A stretch of 5,495 nucleotides of DNA, taken from NCBI GenBank assembly GCA_029561505.1, contig JAKQXK010000191.1, positions 1-5,495 of the forward strand, written 5' to 3'. Every line of letters starts with the position of its first letter. The first letter of the stretch is position 1. The position numbers and the translations under genes were made by a program. Of the stretch, positions 1 to 5,495 are shown piece after piece. This DNA comes from Spirochaetota bacterium (GTDB lineage Bacteria > Spirochaetota > Leptospiria > Turneriellales > Turneriellaceae). The notes under the pieces were generated by a model, which worked only from the letters and a program-made list of their open reading frames with translations, did not search any database and was not told the origin of the DNA.

Positions 1-422
1 TCGATCAGAAGCTGCGCGCGCAACGATTGTGCGTCGGCATTGTTGCGCCTGAGTTTTTCGGCCTGGGTAAGACAGGCCTCCATGCCGGGAGCATTACGCA
101 GCGTATATTCGACGCGCGCACACAGAATGAACGCCGCCTCATTTTGTTTTTCTAGCGTCAGCGCCTTTGCCAGCAACTGTGAAGCCAGTTTTGGTTGTTG
201 CGCCTGGTGCGCAAGACGCGCCATCAGCAGCAGCGACGGCACATGGTTGCCGTTCTTGCGCAACGCCTCGCGCACCATATCGGTCGCCTTGAGGGTGTCG
301 CCGGTTTTTTCGAGGCCAATGGCCTGGTCATAGAAATACTGCGCAGACTGGTCTGCGGCAGCGAGCGAAATGAATGCTACGACCGCTGCGAAAAGCCAGA
401 TCTTTTGTGGGCATAGTCTCAT
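1..422 (-). CDS. Secreted TPR-like repeat protein, C-terminus beyond the left edge
   Basis: I read this by translating the minus strand from an ATG at 422-420. The frame stays open for 140 codons to the window edge, so the C-terminus is missing. Residues 1-23 look like a Sec signal peptide: MRLCPQK, a hydrophobic core (IWLFAAVVAFISL), then an AAA cleavage site before DQS. Cys4 lies before the core and is not a lipobox, so a lipoprotein is unlikely. From about residue 27 the protein is helical, with a period near 34 residues (about 27-60, 61-94, 95-128 and a fourth starting near 130). The small, aromatic and Ala positions are typical of tetratricopeptide repeats, a protein-protein interaction scaffold. 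The likely location is the periplasm. Its ATG overlaps the stop of the upstream VWA gene as ATGA, which suggests translational coupling, and no strong Shine-Dalgarno is visible. The partner is unknown. The TPR call rests on pattern, not on a profile search. Confidence 0.82.
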   Translation of the reverse strand, partial: MRLCPQKIWLFAAVVAFISLAAADQSAQYFYDQAIGLEKTGDTLKATDMVREALRKNGNHVPSLLLMARLAHQAQQPKLASQLLAKALTLEKQNEAAFILCARVEYTLRNAPGMEACLTQAEKLRRNNADAQSLRAQLLI

Positions 423-2599
423 GGAATAAAATACCCGCTCAGGTCAAGGCCACGGCGTTCACGAAAGCGCGCGCTCACCCGCAGATCGACGTACTGCCCC
501 CGCATTTGTTTTCGTGCAAAACTCTGGTATGTCAGTGCATAGCGTACTTCTTTTTGGCCGCGCAGCTGGGCGTCGATATTCGCATCGATTTCGAGAGCGC
601 GATGGTACTTTCCGCCTGTACGTTTGGCGAGATCTTGCAGAGCCTCGCGCGCCCCGGCCACGGCGGTCAATTGAGGGTGTTCAAACGACACCACGTGTAC
701 GGGAATATGATTTGCCCGCGCATAATCGACAATGCGTTCTTTGCTGAATGGCGTGAGCGCGTCGTCTTCAGCAGCTCCGTCGGTTAAATAGATTACCGCC
801 CGTTTGCCTTCGCGCGAGATCAGTTCACCGACACCGTCGTACAGAGCGCTGCTCATCGAACCTATAGTGGTGTCGCTCAGGTTACTTTCGTTAAGCGACA
901 ATTTTACCGACTGAAGTATTTTCAGTCTCGACGCAATAAAATCTGATTCGGTACGCACATCGCTGCCGTGGCTCATCACCCGGTACCGGTCTTTTTCGCG
1001 TATTCGCGTGAGCAGATGGTCGAGCACCCACGGAATCTGCGTCTCATATTCGCCCATGCGCCTTGAACGCGAGAGCACGATAACGACCTGGAGTATCTGA
1101 TCAAACTGCCCGAGATACTGCGTACCAAGATTACCTACACTCGCATCGTTTTCAAAAATTTTGAAATCTTCGGGGCGAAGCTCGGTCAGGTATTGTGGCA
1201 AAGCCGATTTGCCTTGCGCATACGGTGAGGCCGACACTGTCACATAGACGCCGAGCGACGGAAACTTTGCTGCATTAATCTTTTCAACCTGCAGATAGAG
1301 CTGGCCGAATTTTTCACTGGCCGGCGCGAACTGCACAACCTCGCTCGAGCCATAGTCCGCCACGTAAAGATTGCGAAACGCATCGAATGTCGCGGCATAG
1401 GGCCTCGCGAAGGTGACAAATTTTCCCGCCGGGCTGCTGTACCCGGTCGTTTTGCGCACAATGAGGCCAGAGGTATTCATGAACAAAATGCCCGAGCTTT
1501 CGTCGGCAATCGCAAAAAGCTGCTGGTCTTCGTCCCACGTGATGTGGCGTGGCTTCTTGAATTCAGGGGGAGAGAATTCTTTCACGACATTGCCGTACCG
1601 GTCGAGCTCTGTGACCCGACCCGCCCCCGATTCGGTCAGCCAGATTGAATTCTCATCGCACCAGAGACCAAACGGTGTCTGCATCGCATCGGAGTCTTCT
1701 GGGCGTGAAATTGTCGAAATAAACTTACCACTCTCATCGATGCGTTGCAGTCGGTTGTTACCAGAGTCGGCAACGATAAATTCACCGGCGCGGTGGCAGA
1801 TACCTGCAGGTGCCCTGAACTGCAATTCGGCTTCACCTGTACTGCCGACAGCCGCCGGATTAAACAAGTAAGAGAGGTAGCGCTGTGAATTTTTGTCGAG
1901 GCGGTGTATCTTGTCGTCTCGAAAGTCCGTTATCCAGATTTCGCTGTCGCTCTGCGCAAACGCCATCGGATAATTGAGCCGGCCCGAAACCCGATGGCGG
2001 TTTTCAACCGGATCACCCTGTGCTGAATAAGACACCATGTTGCCGATTTCGAAGTTGCCAAGCGACAGCACGGCCATCTGGTCAGACTGCAGCGTACCGA
2101 TGAATGTCGGCCTGTTATAACGATAGCCCTGCGAACGCGGCACGACGCGCAGAAATTCGGTAGAGCCGTCGCCCTGCGGCGCCTCGCCCAGGTTCAAAGC
2201 CTCGAGGCGATTGCGCAGAGTCATGTCGTGTGGCATTGCGCGCGCGAGCGTTTCGAGCTCCTCAATGGCTTCAGATGTCTGGCCCGACATGTAGTATGCC
2301 TGCGCCAGAAACCGCCGCGCCCAGTGAAATTGCGGGTTAATCAGCAGCGCTTGTGAGAACTTCTCAATGGCGGCATCGTATTTGCGATCCTGGTAGAGCA
2401 GCCACGCTTTCTGGAATTCTTCTTCGGCAAGATTCTGGCGGGTCCCGAGTGTGGGATAAAATACCGCGTAGCCTACCCCGGCTGTCAGTACAATTGCGAG
2501 CACGATCAGCAAACTGCGGTAACGGAGTAACAGCGACCTGCGTTCGCGCATCGCCGGCAAAACGCTCGAGCGAATGACCGCCGGTGAAGGGCGTTTCAT
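419..2599 (-). CDS. Membrane-anchored TPR / NHL beta-propeller / VWFA-like domain protein
   Basis: The open frame reaches an ATG at 2704 (761 aa). I prefer the ATG at 2599 (726 aa), because a promoter-like sequence overlaps the earlier codons; an ATG at 2551 (710 aa) is also possible. None has a good Shine-Dalgarno. Numbered from 2599: a basic stretch, then a membrane segment at about 28-48, probably an uncleaved anchor with the rest outside the cytoplasm; two TPRs at about 56-125; and a beta-propeller at about 160-440. NHL-like strands are visible near 221 (IWITDFRDDKIHRLD), 274 (FIVADSGNNRLQRID), 319, 361 and 411 (LYVADYGSSEVVQFA). A VWFA-like domain covers about 450-680, introduced by LRPEDFKIFEND, which resembles the lead-in of 'VWFA-related' proteins. 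The tail ending GLDLSGYFIP fits the same family. The first metal-site motif reads LSRSRRM instead of the usual LDxSxSM, so the key Asp is Ser510 and the last Ser is Arg514, while LTDG (Asp607) is kept. The role is probably protein binding or scaffolding at the envelope; the ligand is unknown. Confidence 0.88.
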   Translation of the reverse strand: MKRPSPAVIRSSVLPAMRERRSLLLRYRSLLIVLAIVLTAGVGYAVFYPTLGTRQNLAEEEFQKAWLLYQDRKYDAAIEKFSQALLINPQFHWARRFLAQAYYMSGQTSEAIEELETLARAMPHDMTLRNRLEALNLGEAPQGDGSTEFLRVVPRSQGYRYNRPTFIGTLQSDQMAVLSLGNFEIGNMVSYSAQGDPVENRHRVSGRLNYPMAFAQSDSEIWITDFRDDKIHRLDKNSQRYLSYLFNPAAVGSTGEAELQFRAPAGICHRAGEFIVADSGNNRLQRIDESGKFISTISRPEDSDAMQTPFGLWCDENSIWLTESGAGRVTELDRYGNVVKEFSPPEFKKPRHITWDEDQQLFAIADESSGILFMNTSGLIVRKTTGYSSPAGKFVTFARPYAATFDAFRNLYVADYGSSEVVQFAPASEKFGQLYLQVEKINAAKFPSLGVYVTVSASPYAQGKSALPQYLTELRPEDFKIFENDASVGNLGTQYLGQFDQILQVVIVLSRSRRMGEYETQIPWVLDHLLTRIREKDRYRVMSHGSDVRTESDFIASRLKILQSVKLSLNESNLSDTTIGSMSSALYDGVGELISREGKRAVIYLTDGAAEDDALTPFSKERIVDYARANHIPVHVVSFEHPQLTAVAGAREALQDLAKRTGGKYHRALEIDANIDAQLRGQKEVRYALTYQSFARKQMRGQYVDLRVSARFRERRGLDLSGYFIP

Positions 2600-2607
2600 G
2601 CCAGCAT

Positions 2608-2678
2608 TTTCGGTGCTTTGGCGAACCCCTTGTGGTGTGACGCTTCTAGCGTCTCCGATTTCGGTGCTGCGTCGAACC
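2608..2678 (-). repeat. 20-bp direct repeat pair in the leader of the VWA gene
   Basis: Two copies, 2608-2627 and 2659-2678, match at 17 of 20 positions. On the minus strand they read GGTTCGCCAAAGCACCGAAA and GGTTCGACGCAGCACCGAAA. They are 51 bases apart (17 codons), so if translated they give VRRSTE and VRQSTE. They flank a perfect hairpin and lie just after the predicted transcription start. They could be paired binding sites for a regulator or the trace of a small tandem duplication. Confidence 0.55.
2639..2653 (-). promoter_or_regulatory. 6-bp perfect hairpin in the predicted leader
   Basis: The minus strand reads GACGCT AGA AGCGTC, a perfect 6-bp stem with a three-base loop. It sits between the two copies of the direct repeat, about 35-50 bases after the predicted transcription start. 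No T-run follows, so it is not a rho-independent terminator. It may be an operator half-site pair or a leader structure; chance is also possible for a stem this short. Confidence 0.4.
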
Positions 2679-2692
2679 ATGAAAGATGCGAC

Positions 2693-2721
2693 ATAATACG
2701 GCATTATCTGCCATGCGTCAA
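2693..2721 (-). promoter_or_regulatory. Sigma70-type promoter for the VWA gene
   Basis: On the minus strand, TTGACG (2721-2716) and TATTAT (2698-2693) are separated by exactly 17 bases. Each differs from the sigma70 consensus at one position. Transcription would start near 2687-2685. It lies in and after the 37-base gap behind the 107-residue gene, so genes 4 and 5 could be transcribed apart from the upstream block. The -10 box falls inside the first codons of the longest reading of the VWA gene, which argues for a later start codon. This is a pattern match only; no transcript data were available. Confidence 0.6.
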
Positions 2722-2741
2722 GTGTTATAAAAAGCGATCGC

Positions 2742-3065
2742 TCAAAGACGCCGTCGGCGCTTAAGTTTTGGTTTTTGCGTTTCTCGCTTCAGAAGTTTTG
2801 GTTGAACGACGTCGAGCACACTTTCGGCTGTGGCTTCTTCGATGCCGACAATTTTCTGGCCATCGATCAGGCGTTGCGGGCGCCGCTTAAAGGCAATTAC
2901 CGACCAGCGTGCCAAAGCTGCGGCCGCGGCAAAAAGCAAGAGATTGTGCCCAAGCGTCTGCCACGATGGCGTCGCAGAACGGCTCTGGGCATCACCCCCA
3001 AAATATTGCAGCGCAATCACTGCATAAAGGGCGAAAAGAAAGACATAGATGACCACGTCTTTCAT
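2742..3065 (-). CDS. Small membrane protein with two membrane segments and a basic tail, function unknown
   Basis: I do not recognise this 107-residue protein. The start is well supported: ATG at 3065-3063, preceded by AGGGGG with a five-base spacer. Hydrophobic segments lie at about residues 3-22 (VVIYVFLFALYAVIAL) and 39-59 (Ala-rich, LLLFAAAAALARW), joined by a short polar loop. FKRRPQR follows directly, so by the positive-inside rule both ends should face the cytoplasm. The remaining 45 residues are soluble and end in a strongly basic stretch, KRETQKPKLKRRRRL, which could contact nucleic acid, acidic phospholipid or an acidic partner. It starts 27 bases after the stop of the AsmA-like gene, so it is probably co-transcribed with it. 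A 37-base gap then separates it from the next gene. Coding status is supported by the ribosome site, spacing and protein-like composition. Confidence 0.75.
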   Translation of the reverse strand: MKDVVIYVFLFALYAVIALQYFGGDAQSRSATPSWQTLGHNLLLFAAAAALARWSVIAFKRRPQRLIDGQKIVGIEEATAESVLDVVQPKLLKRETQKPKLKRRRRL

Positions 3066-3070
3066 TTCAA

Positions 3071-3076
3071 CCCCCT
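3071..3076 (-). promoter_or_regulatory. Ribosome binding site of the 107-residue gene
   Basis: The minus strand reads AGGGGG, then TTGAA, then ATG. This is the clearest Shine-Dalgarno in the window and it fixes the start of the small membrane protein at 3065. The other starts in this window have weak or no such signal. Confidence 0.6.
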
Positions 3077-3092
3077 GAACTCAGCCCGGCTA

Positions 3093-4706
3093 TCAGAAGC
3101 CAGGAATTTTCGGCATATTCTTCTTCAGTTCTTCTTGTGCCTTGCGCTTGGCTTCTTCTTCGGCGGCCTTTCTCGCCGCGTCGGCTTTCGCCTTTGCTTC
3201 GCCAACGGCTTTGTCTTTGGCGGCGTTCAGCTGACCGGTAATCGCACCTGTCAGATTGCCTGTGCCTTTCTTGATTTCATTCGAAATCATGTCTTTGAGG
3301 CTTGGAAATTCAGGACGTACCACCTTCACGTTGGGCGAAGAAATGCTACCGCTCGAATCGACCCCAAAGGTAATGAGGCCATTTTTCATCGCGGGTGCGA
3401 GTACCTGAGCACGAATTTTTTCCGGAGCGAGCCCACCGGCAACGGCGCTGCGCGCCGGCTCGGGCACCTGTGCGAGCGCAGGAGTCACCGCCGCCCCGAT
3501 TGTCTTATCGAGGTCAGATTCGACAGTTTTCGTATGCTGCGCCGCGAGCGAGAGATCACCCCGCATTTTATGATCGAGCGTCTTGACGTTCACGTAGTCT
3601 TCTGCCGTCAGACGAAATTCAAAGTCTTTCGTGATGAGTGCAGGCGGTTCTTTGATGCGCACGACACCACCACCGTAGGTGATTGTCGCGTAAGCATCGC
3701 GTGACAGCGTCTGCGTTTCACTGAGAAAGCCGAGTTTGATTCCAATCTTGTTCAGCATTTCGGTTTGACCTTTCAGTTTTTCAAAGATCGAGAGCCCCGT
3801 CACGAAGCTACCTTCGAGCAGACCCATTTTAAGTGCGACCGATTCAGCCGGGCCGCCGGTTTTTGGGTTGAACGGGTTGATAGCGCCCGCCAGATCAAAG
3901 GCGATCTTGAACGATTTAACTCCGCCGCCTTTTGACTCTTGCAGTTCAAGCACAAATTGCGTGGTAAGACCAATGTGGTTGTGTTTCTCGAGGTTTTTTG
4001 GGTCAATGTGCGTATCGCGCAGGTAAACGTTGACCCCGCTCATTTTGAGCGTCTGGCCAAGCGATTCTACATTTACCGTGAAGAAACCCTTTTCGATACC
4101 AATTTTACCCATCTTGATTTCTGTTGGAATCTCACGGATGTCAAATGGCTTCTCAGGTTCGTCTTTTTTCTCAGCAGCTTTTTTCGCTGCGGCTTTCTTA
4201 TCTTCTTCTTTTTTTGCCGCAGCTTCTTCTGCTTCTTTTGCCAGCTCTTCTTTGGTTTTCGGTTTCAACAGCAGGGGCTGCAGGTTGTTGCCACCGTTCT
4301 TGCCGAGAACAATGTGAGCGACCGGCTCGGTAAAGAGCAGCGATTTGAGCTCAAACTTCTTGCCGAACGATGTGATGAGCGCGCCGATCGCTACCTGAAA
4401 ATTGAACTTTTTGAAGCCGATCACCTGGTCTTTCATCGGCGTGCGCTCTGCCATCGGTTTCGCGACCTCAGCGTCGCGATAACCGATTTTGAAACCGTCA
4501 ATGGTGATGCCAGAGAAAGCTGCCCAGATCGGCACAGAAATATCTTGTATCTCGACGCGTCCGTTGATGTTTTCTTCAATTTTGGTCGCGACGAAATCTT
4601 TCGTGACGACAACTTTAATGGCGATAAAGCCACCGATCATTACGACCAGCAGCAGCACGCCAAACCCTAATAGAACTTTTTTAAGAATTTTGAGTGATTT
4701 TTTCAT
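3093..4706 (-). CDS. AsmA-like envelope protein with an N-terminal membrane anchor
   Basis: I chose the ATG at 4706 (537 aa), since MKKSLKILKK followed directly by a hydrophobic segment (about 11-34) is a typical signal anchor. The frame extends to a TTG at 4742 that overlaps the previous stop, but those 12 extra residues look unlike a coding N-terminus. After the anchor, residues 37-76 (VATKIEENINGRVEIQDISV, then GITIDGFKIG) match the opening of AsmA-family proteins, where a beta-strand groove begins. The body is beta-rich. The region around SSGSISSPNVKVVRPEF, about 70 residues from the end, resembles the AsmA C-terminal pattern. AsmA relatives are anchored in the inner membrane and reach into the periplasm; several are linked to moving phospholipid or controlling outer-membrane composition. 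Two charged Lys/Ala/Glu segments stand out: about 148-187, inside the fold, and about 493-537 at the C-terminus, probably helical or coiled coil. The family call is by pattern, and the precise subfamily is unknown. Confidence 0.8.
   Translation of the reverse strand: MKKSLKILKKVLLGFGVLLLVVMIGGFIAIKVVVTKDFVATKIEENINGRVEIQDISVPIWAAFSGITIDGFKIGYRDAEVAKPMAERTPMKDQVIGFKKFNFQVAIGALITSFGKKFELKSLLFTEPVAHIVLGKNGGNNLQPLLLKPKTKEELAKEAEEAAAKKEEDKKAAAKKAAEKKDEPEKPFDIREIPTEIKMGKIGIEKGFFTVNVESLGQTLKMSGVNVYLRDTHIDPKNLEKHNHIGLTTQFVLELQESKGGGVKSFKIAFDLAGAINPFNPKTGGPAESVALKMGLLEGSFVTGLSIFEKLKGQTEMLNKIGIKLGFLSETQTLSRDAYATITYGGGVVRIKEPPALITKDFEFRLTAEDYVNVKTLDHKMRGDLSLAAQHTKTVESDLDKTIGAAVTPALAQVPEPARSAVAGGLAPEKIRAQVLAPAMKNGLITFGVDSSGSISSPNVKVVRPEFPSLKDMISNEIKKGTGNLTGAITGQLNAAKDKAVGEAKAKADAARKAAEEEAKRKAQEELKKNMPKIPGF
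4146..4265 (-). other. Lys/Ala/Glu-rich low-complexity segment in the AsmA-like protein
   Basis: This encodes residues about 148-187 of the AsmA-like protein, built almost only from Lys, Ala, Glu and Asp (for example EEAAAKKEEDKKAAAKKAAE). It is probably a long charged helix or flexible linker inserted between two beta-rich parts. It explains the run of TTC/TTT-rich sequence on the plus strand and the artificial Phe-rich frames opposite it. Confidence 0.7.
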
Positions 4707-4727
4707 AGGGGGAGACAGTCTCACCCT
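4707..4727 (-). promoter_or_regulatory. Possible hairpin covering the ribosome site of the AsmA-like gene
   Basis: Just before the ATG at 4706 the minus strand reads AGGGTGAGACTGTCTCCCCCT. GAGA pairs with TCTC around CTG; one mismatch follows, then AGGG pairs with CCCT. The only Shine-Dalgarno-like bases (GAGGGTGAG) lie in its left arm, 12-18 bases from the ATG. Folding would either mask them or bring them nearer the start. It fits coupling to translation of the upstream antiporter gene, whose stop is 32 bases away, but this is inference. Confidence 0.35.
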
Positions 4728-4738
4728 CGACACGCCGG

Positions 4739-5495
4739 TCAATCTTTTTCTTCGGCCAGCGCATCTTGCCTGAAAACTTCTGCCAGCTGCAGGCCTGCCT
4801 GATTCGAATAGTCGACAAACAGCTTCTCGTTGCCGCGATATTGCATCTGCGACCGCAGCGTCTCTTCATCGTGCTTACGAAATGTTTTCACCATCTGGTC
4901 GGCGCGCTTTTCGCTGAACCCCAGCTCGCGCAGCATCACATGCGCGCTCTCGAGGCTCGACGCGAGCGTCTCGCGCCTGAGGTCATCGACGCCTATATCG
5001 AGCAGCTCGTGCGCATGCGAACGGTTGCGCGCACGCACGATCAGCTTCAAATGCGGAAAATGCTGCCTCACGATGCGCGCGATGTTCACCGAAGCTTCGG
5101 GGTCATCGACTGCGAGCACGAATATTTTTGCATTGGCCGCGCCCGCCGCTTCAAGCAGATCAAGACGGCTCGCATCGCCATAATAAACTTTGCTGCCAAA
5201 CTTGCGTACGGTCTGCACCTGCTCGTAGTCGACTTCGAGGGCTGTAAACGCAATTTCATTCAGCCTCAGCATACGGCCAATTATCTGTCCGTAGCGGCCA
5301 AAACCGGCCAGAATAACGGCGCTGCCTTCGTTGGGCACCTCGTCGAATTTCCAGGTCGACGCGGCAAAACGCGACCGCAAAAAACGCTGATTAAAGCCAA
5401 ATACGAACGGCGTCGCCATGAGGCTCACCGCCACAACAACGTTTGCGAGCGCCGCGGTCTCGGGGGTAAAAAGATTCTTGCCCGCTGCTAATTTA
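4739..5495 (-). CDS. Kef/CPA2-type potassium/proton antiporter, C-terminal part with TrkA-N (RCK) domain
   Basis: The frame is open to the right edge, so the N-terminus and most of the membrane domain are missing; 251 residues are visible of a family usually near 600. An internal GTG at 5434 is not the true start, because the 20 codons before it (including FTPETAALANVVVAVSLMAT) match the last transmembrane helix region of KefB/KefC. A Rossmann-fold TrkA-N domain follows, with the nucleotide-binding GFGRYGQIIGR, an acidic residue after the second strand (ALEVD), VYYGDAS, and the Kef-like stretch HFPHLKLIVRARNRSHAHEL. Known family members release K+ in exchange for H+ across the inner membrane, gated through this cytoplasmic domain by nucleotide and, in KefB/KefC, by glutathione adducts. 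Glutathione gating cannot be shown here, and no KefF/KefG-type partner is in view. The stop (TGA, 4741-4739) lies 32 bases before the AsmA-like ATG. The call could be a general CPA2 antiporter rather than true KefB or KefC. Confidence 0.9.
   Translation of the reverse strand, partial: KLAAGKNLFTPETAALANVVVAVSLMATPFVFGFNQRFLRSRFAASTWKFDEVPNEGSAVILAGFGRYGQIIGRMLRLNEIAFTALEVDYEQVQTVRKFGSKVYYGDASRLDLLEAAGAANAKIFVLAVDDPEASVNIARIVRQHFPHLKLIVRARNRSHAHELLDIGVDDLRRETLASSLESAHVMLRELGFSEKRADQMVKTFRKHDEETLRSQMQYRGNEKLFVDYSNQAGLQLAEVFRQDALAEEKD

Noticed and set aside
374..787. 137-codon plus-strand frame across the gene 4/gene 5 junction
   Set aside because: Both minus-strand genes are supported here by the ATGA overlap, the signal peptide and the VWA tail. 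The plus frame has no ribosome site or recognisable features.
2563..2572. CGCTCGAGCG palindrome followed by TTTT on the minus strand
   Set aside because: It lies inside the coding region of the VWA gene and would form only a very short stem. No reason to call it a site.
2733..2742. AGCGATCGCT palindrome followed by a T-run on the minus strand, after the 107-residue gene, as a possible terminator
   Set aside because: The stem can form only about three pairs around a GATC loop, too weak for rho-independent termination. It may be a chance palindrome.
2775..3704. 309-codon open frame on the plus strand
   Set aside because: It runs opposite two better-supported minus-strand genes, crosses the gap between them, and its translation is rich in Arg, Cys, His and Phe with no domain pattern. 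It is an antisense shadow.
3939..4670. 243-codon plus-strand frame with very Phe-rich stretches that look like membrane helices
   Set aside because: The Phe runs are the reverse complement of the Lys/Glu-rich segment of the AsmA-like protein, not a real membrane protein.
4740..4742. TTG start for the AsmA-like gene, giving 549 residues
   Set aside because: The extra 12 residues would push a clean signal anchor inward and add a Pro/Arg-rich stretch. The ATG at 4706 fits the family's N-terminus better.
5432..5434. GTG as the start of a short stand-alone TrkA-N protein
   Set aside because: The frame stays open upstream and encodes a typical Kef last-helix sequence, so this is an internal codon of a gene cut by the window edge.
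4766..5491. 241-codon plus-strand frame
   Set aside because: It lies opposite the Kef TrkA-N domain, whose nucleotide-binding motifs are clear on the minus strand.

Overview
The window holds five genes, all on the minus strand and closely packed, so it reads as one operon-like block transcribed from right to left. Both ends are cut by the window edge. Base composition is moderate, slightly above 50% GC by eye. No RNA gene, insertion sequence, CRISPR array or convincing rho-independent terminator was seen. The AsmA-like protein, the Kef-type antiporter and the Sec-exported TPR protein point to a diderm (Gram-negative-type) bacterium. The overall style, with many envelope-anchored TPR, NHL and VWA proteins and weak Shine-Dalgarno signals, would suit a Leptospirales-type spirochaete such as Turneriella, but that placement is only an impression.

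In transcription order: (1) 5495-4739, the C-terminal part of a Kef/CPA2-type K+/H+ antiporter, with the end of its membrane domain and the whole cytoplasmic TrkA-N (RCK) nucleotide-binding domain. (2) 4706-3093, an AsmA-like protein with one N-terminal membrane anchor, a long beta-rich body and two Lys/Ala/Glu-rich segments. (3) 3065-2742, a 107-residue unknown protein with two membrane segments and a very basic tail. (4) About 2599-419, a large membrane-anchored protein combining two TPRs, an NHL-type beta-propeller and a C-terminal VWFA-like domain with an altered metal site. (5) 422-1, a secreted TPR-like protein whose start overlaps the stop of gene 4 by four bases and which runs off the left edge.

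Genes 1 to 3 are separated by only about 30 bases. The one clear promoter-like sequence (TTGACG, 17 bases, TATTAT) lies just before gene 4. It overlaps the longest possible reading of gene 4's N-terminus, which suggests that genes 4 and 5 form a separately initiated pair and that gene 4 starts further downstream than its longest open frame. The short leader this implies contains a 20-base direct repeat flanking a perfect hairpin.

The most notable item is the gene 4/gene 5 pair: an anchored TPR-propeller-VWA protein translationally coupled to an exported TPR protein. It looks like an uncharacterised envelope scaffold or assembly module. No function can be assigned from the sequence alone.
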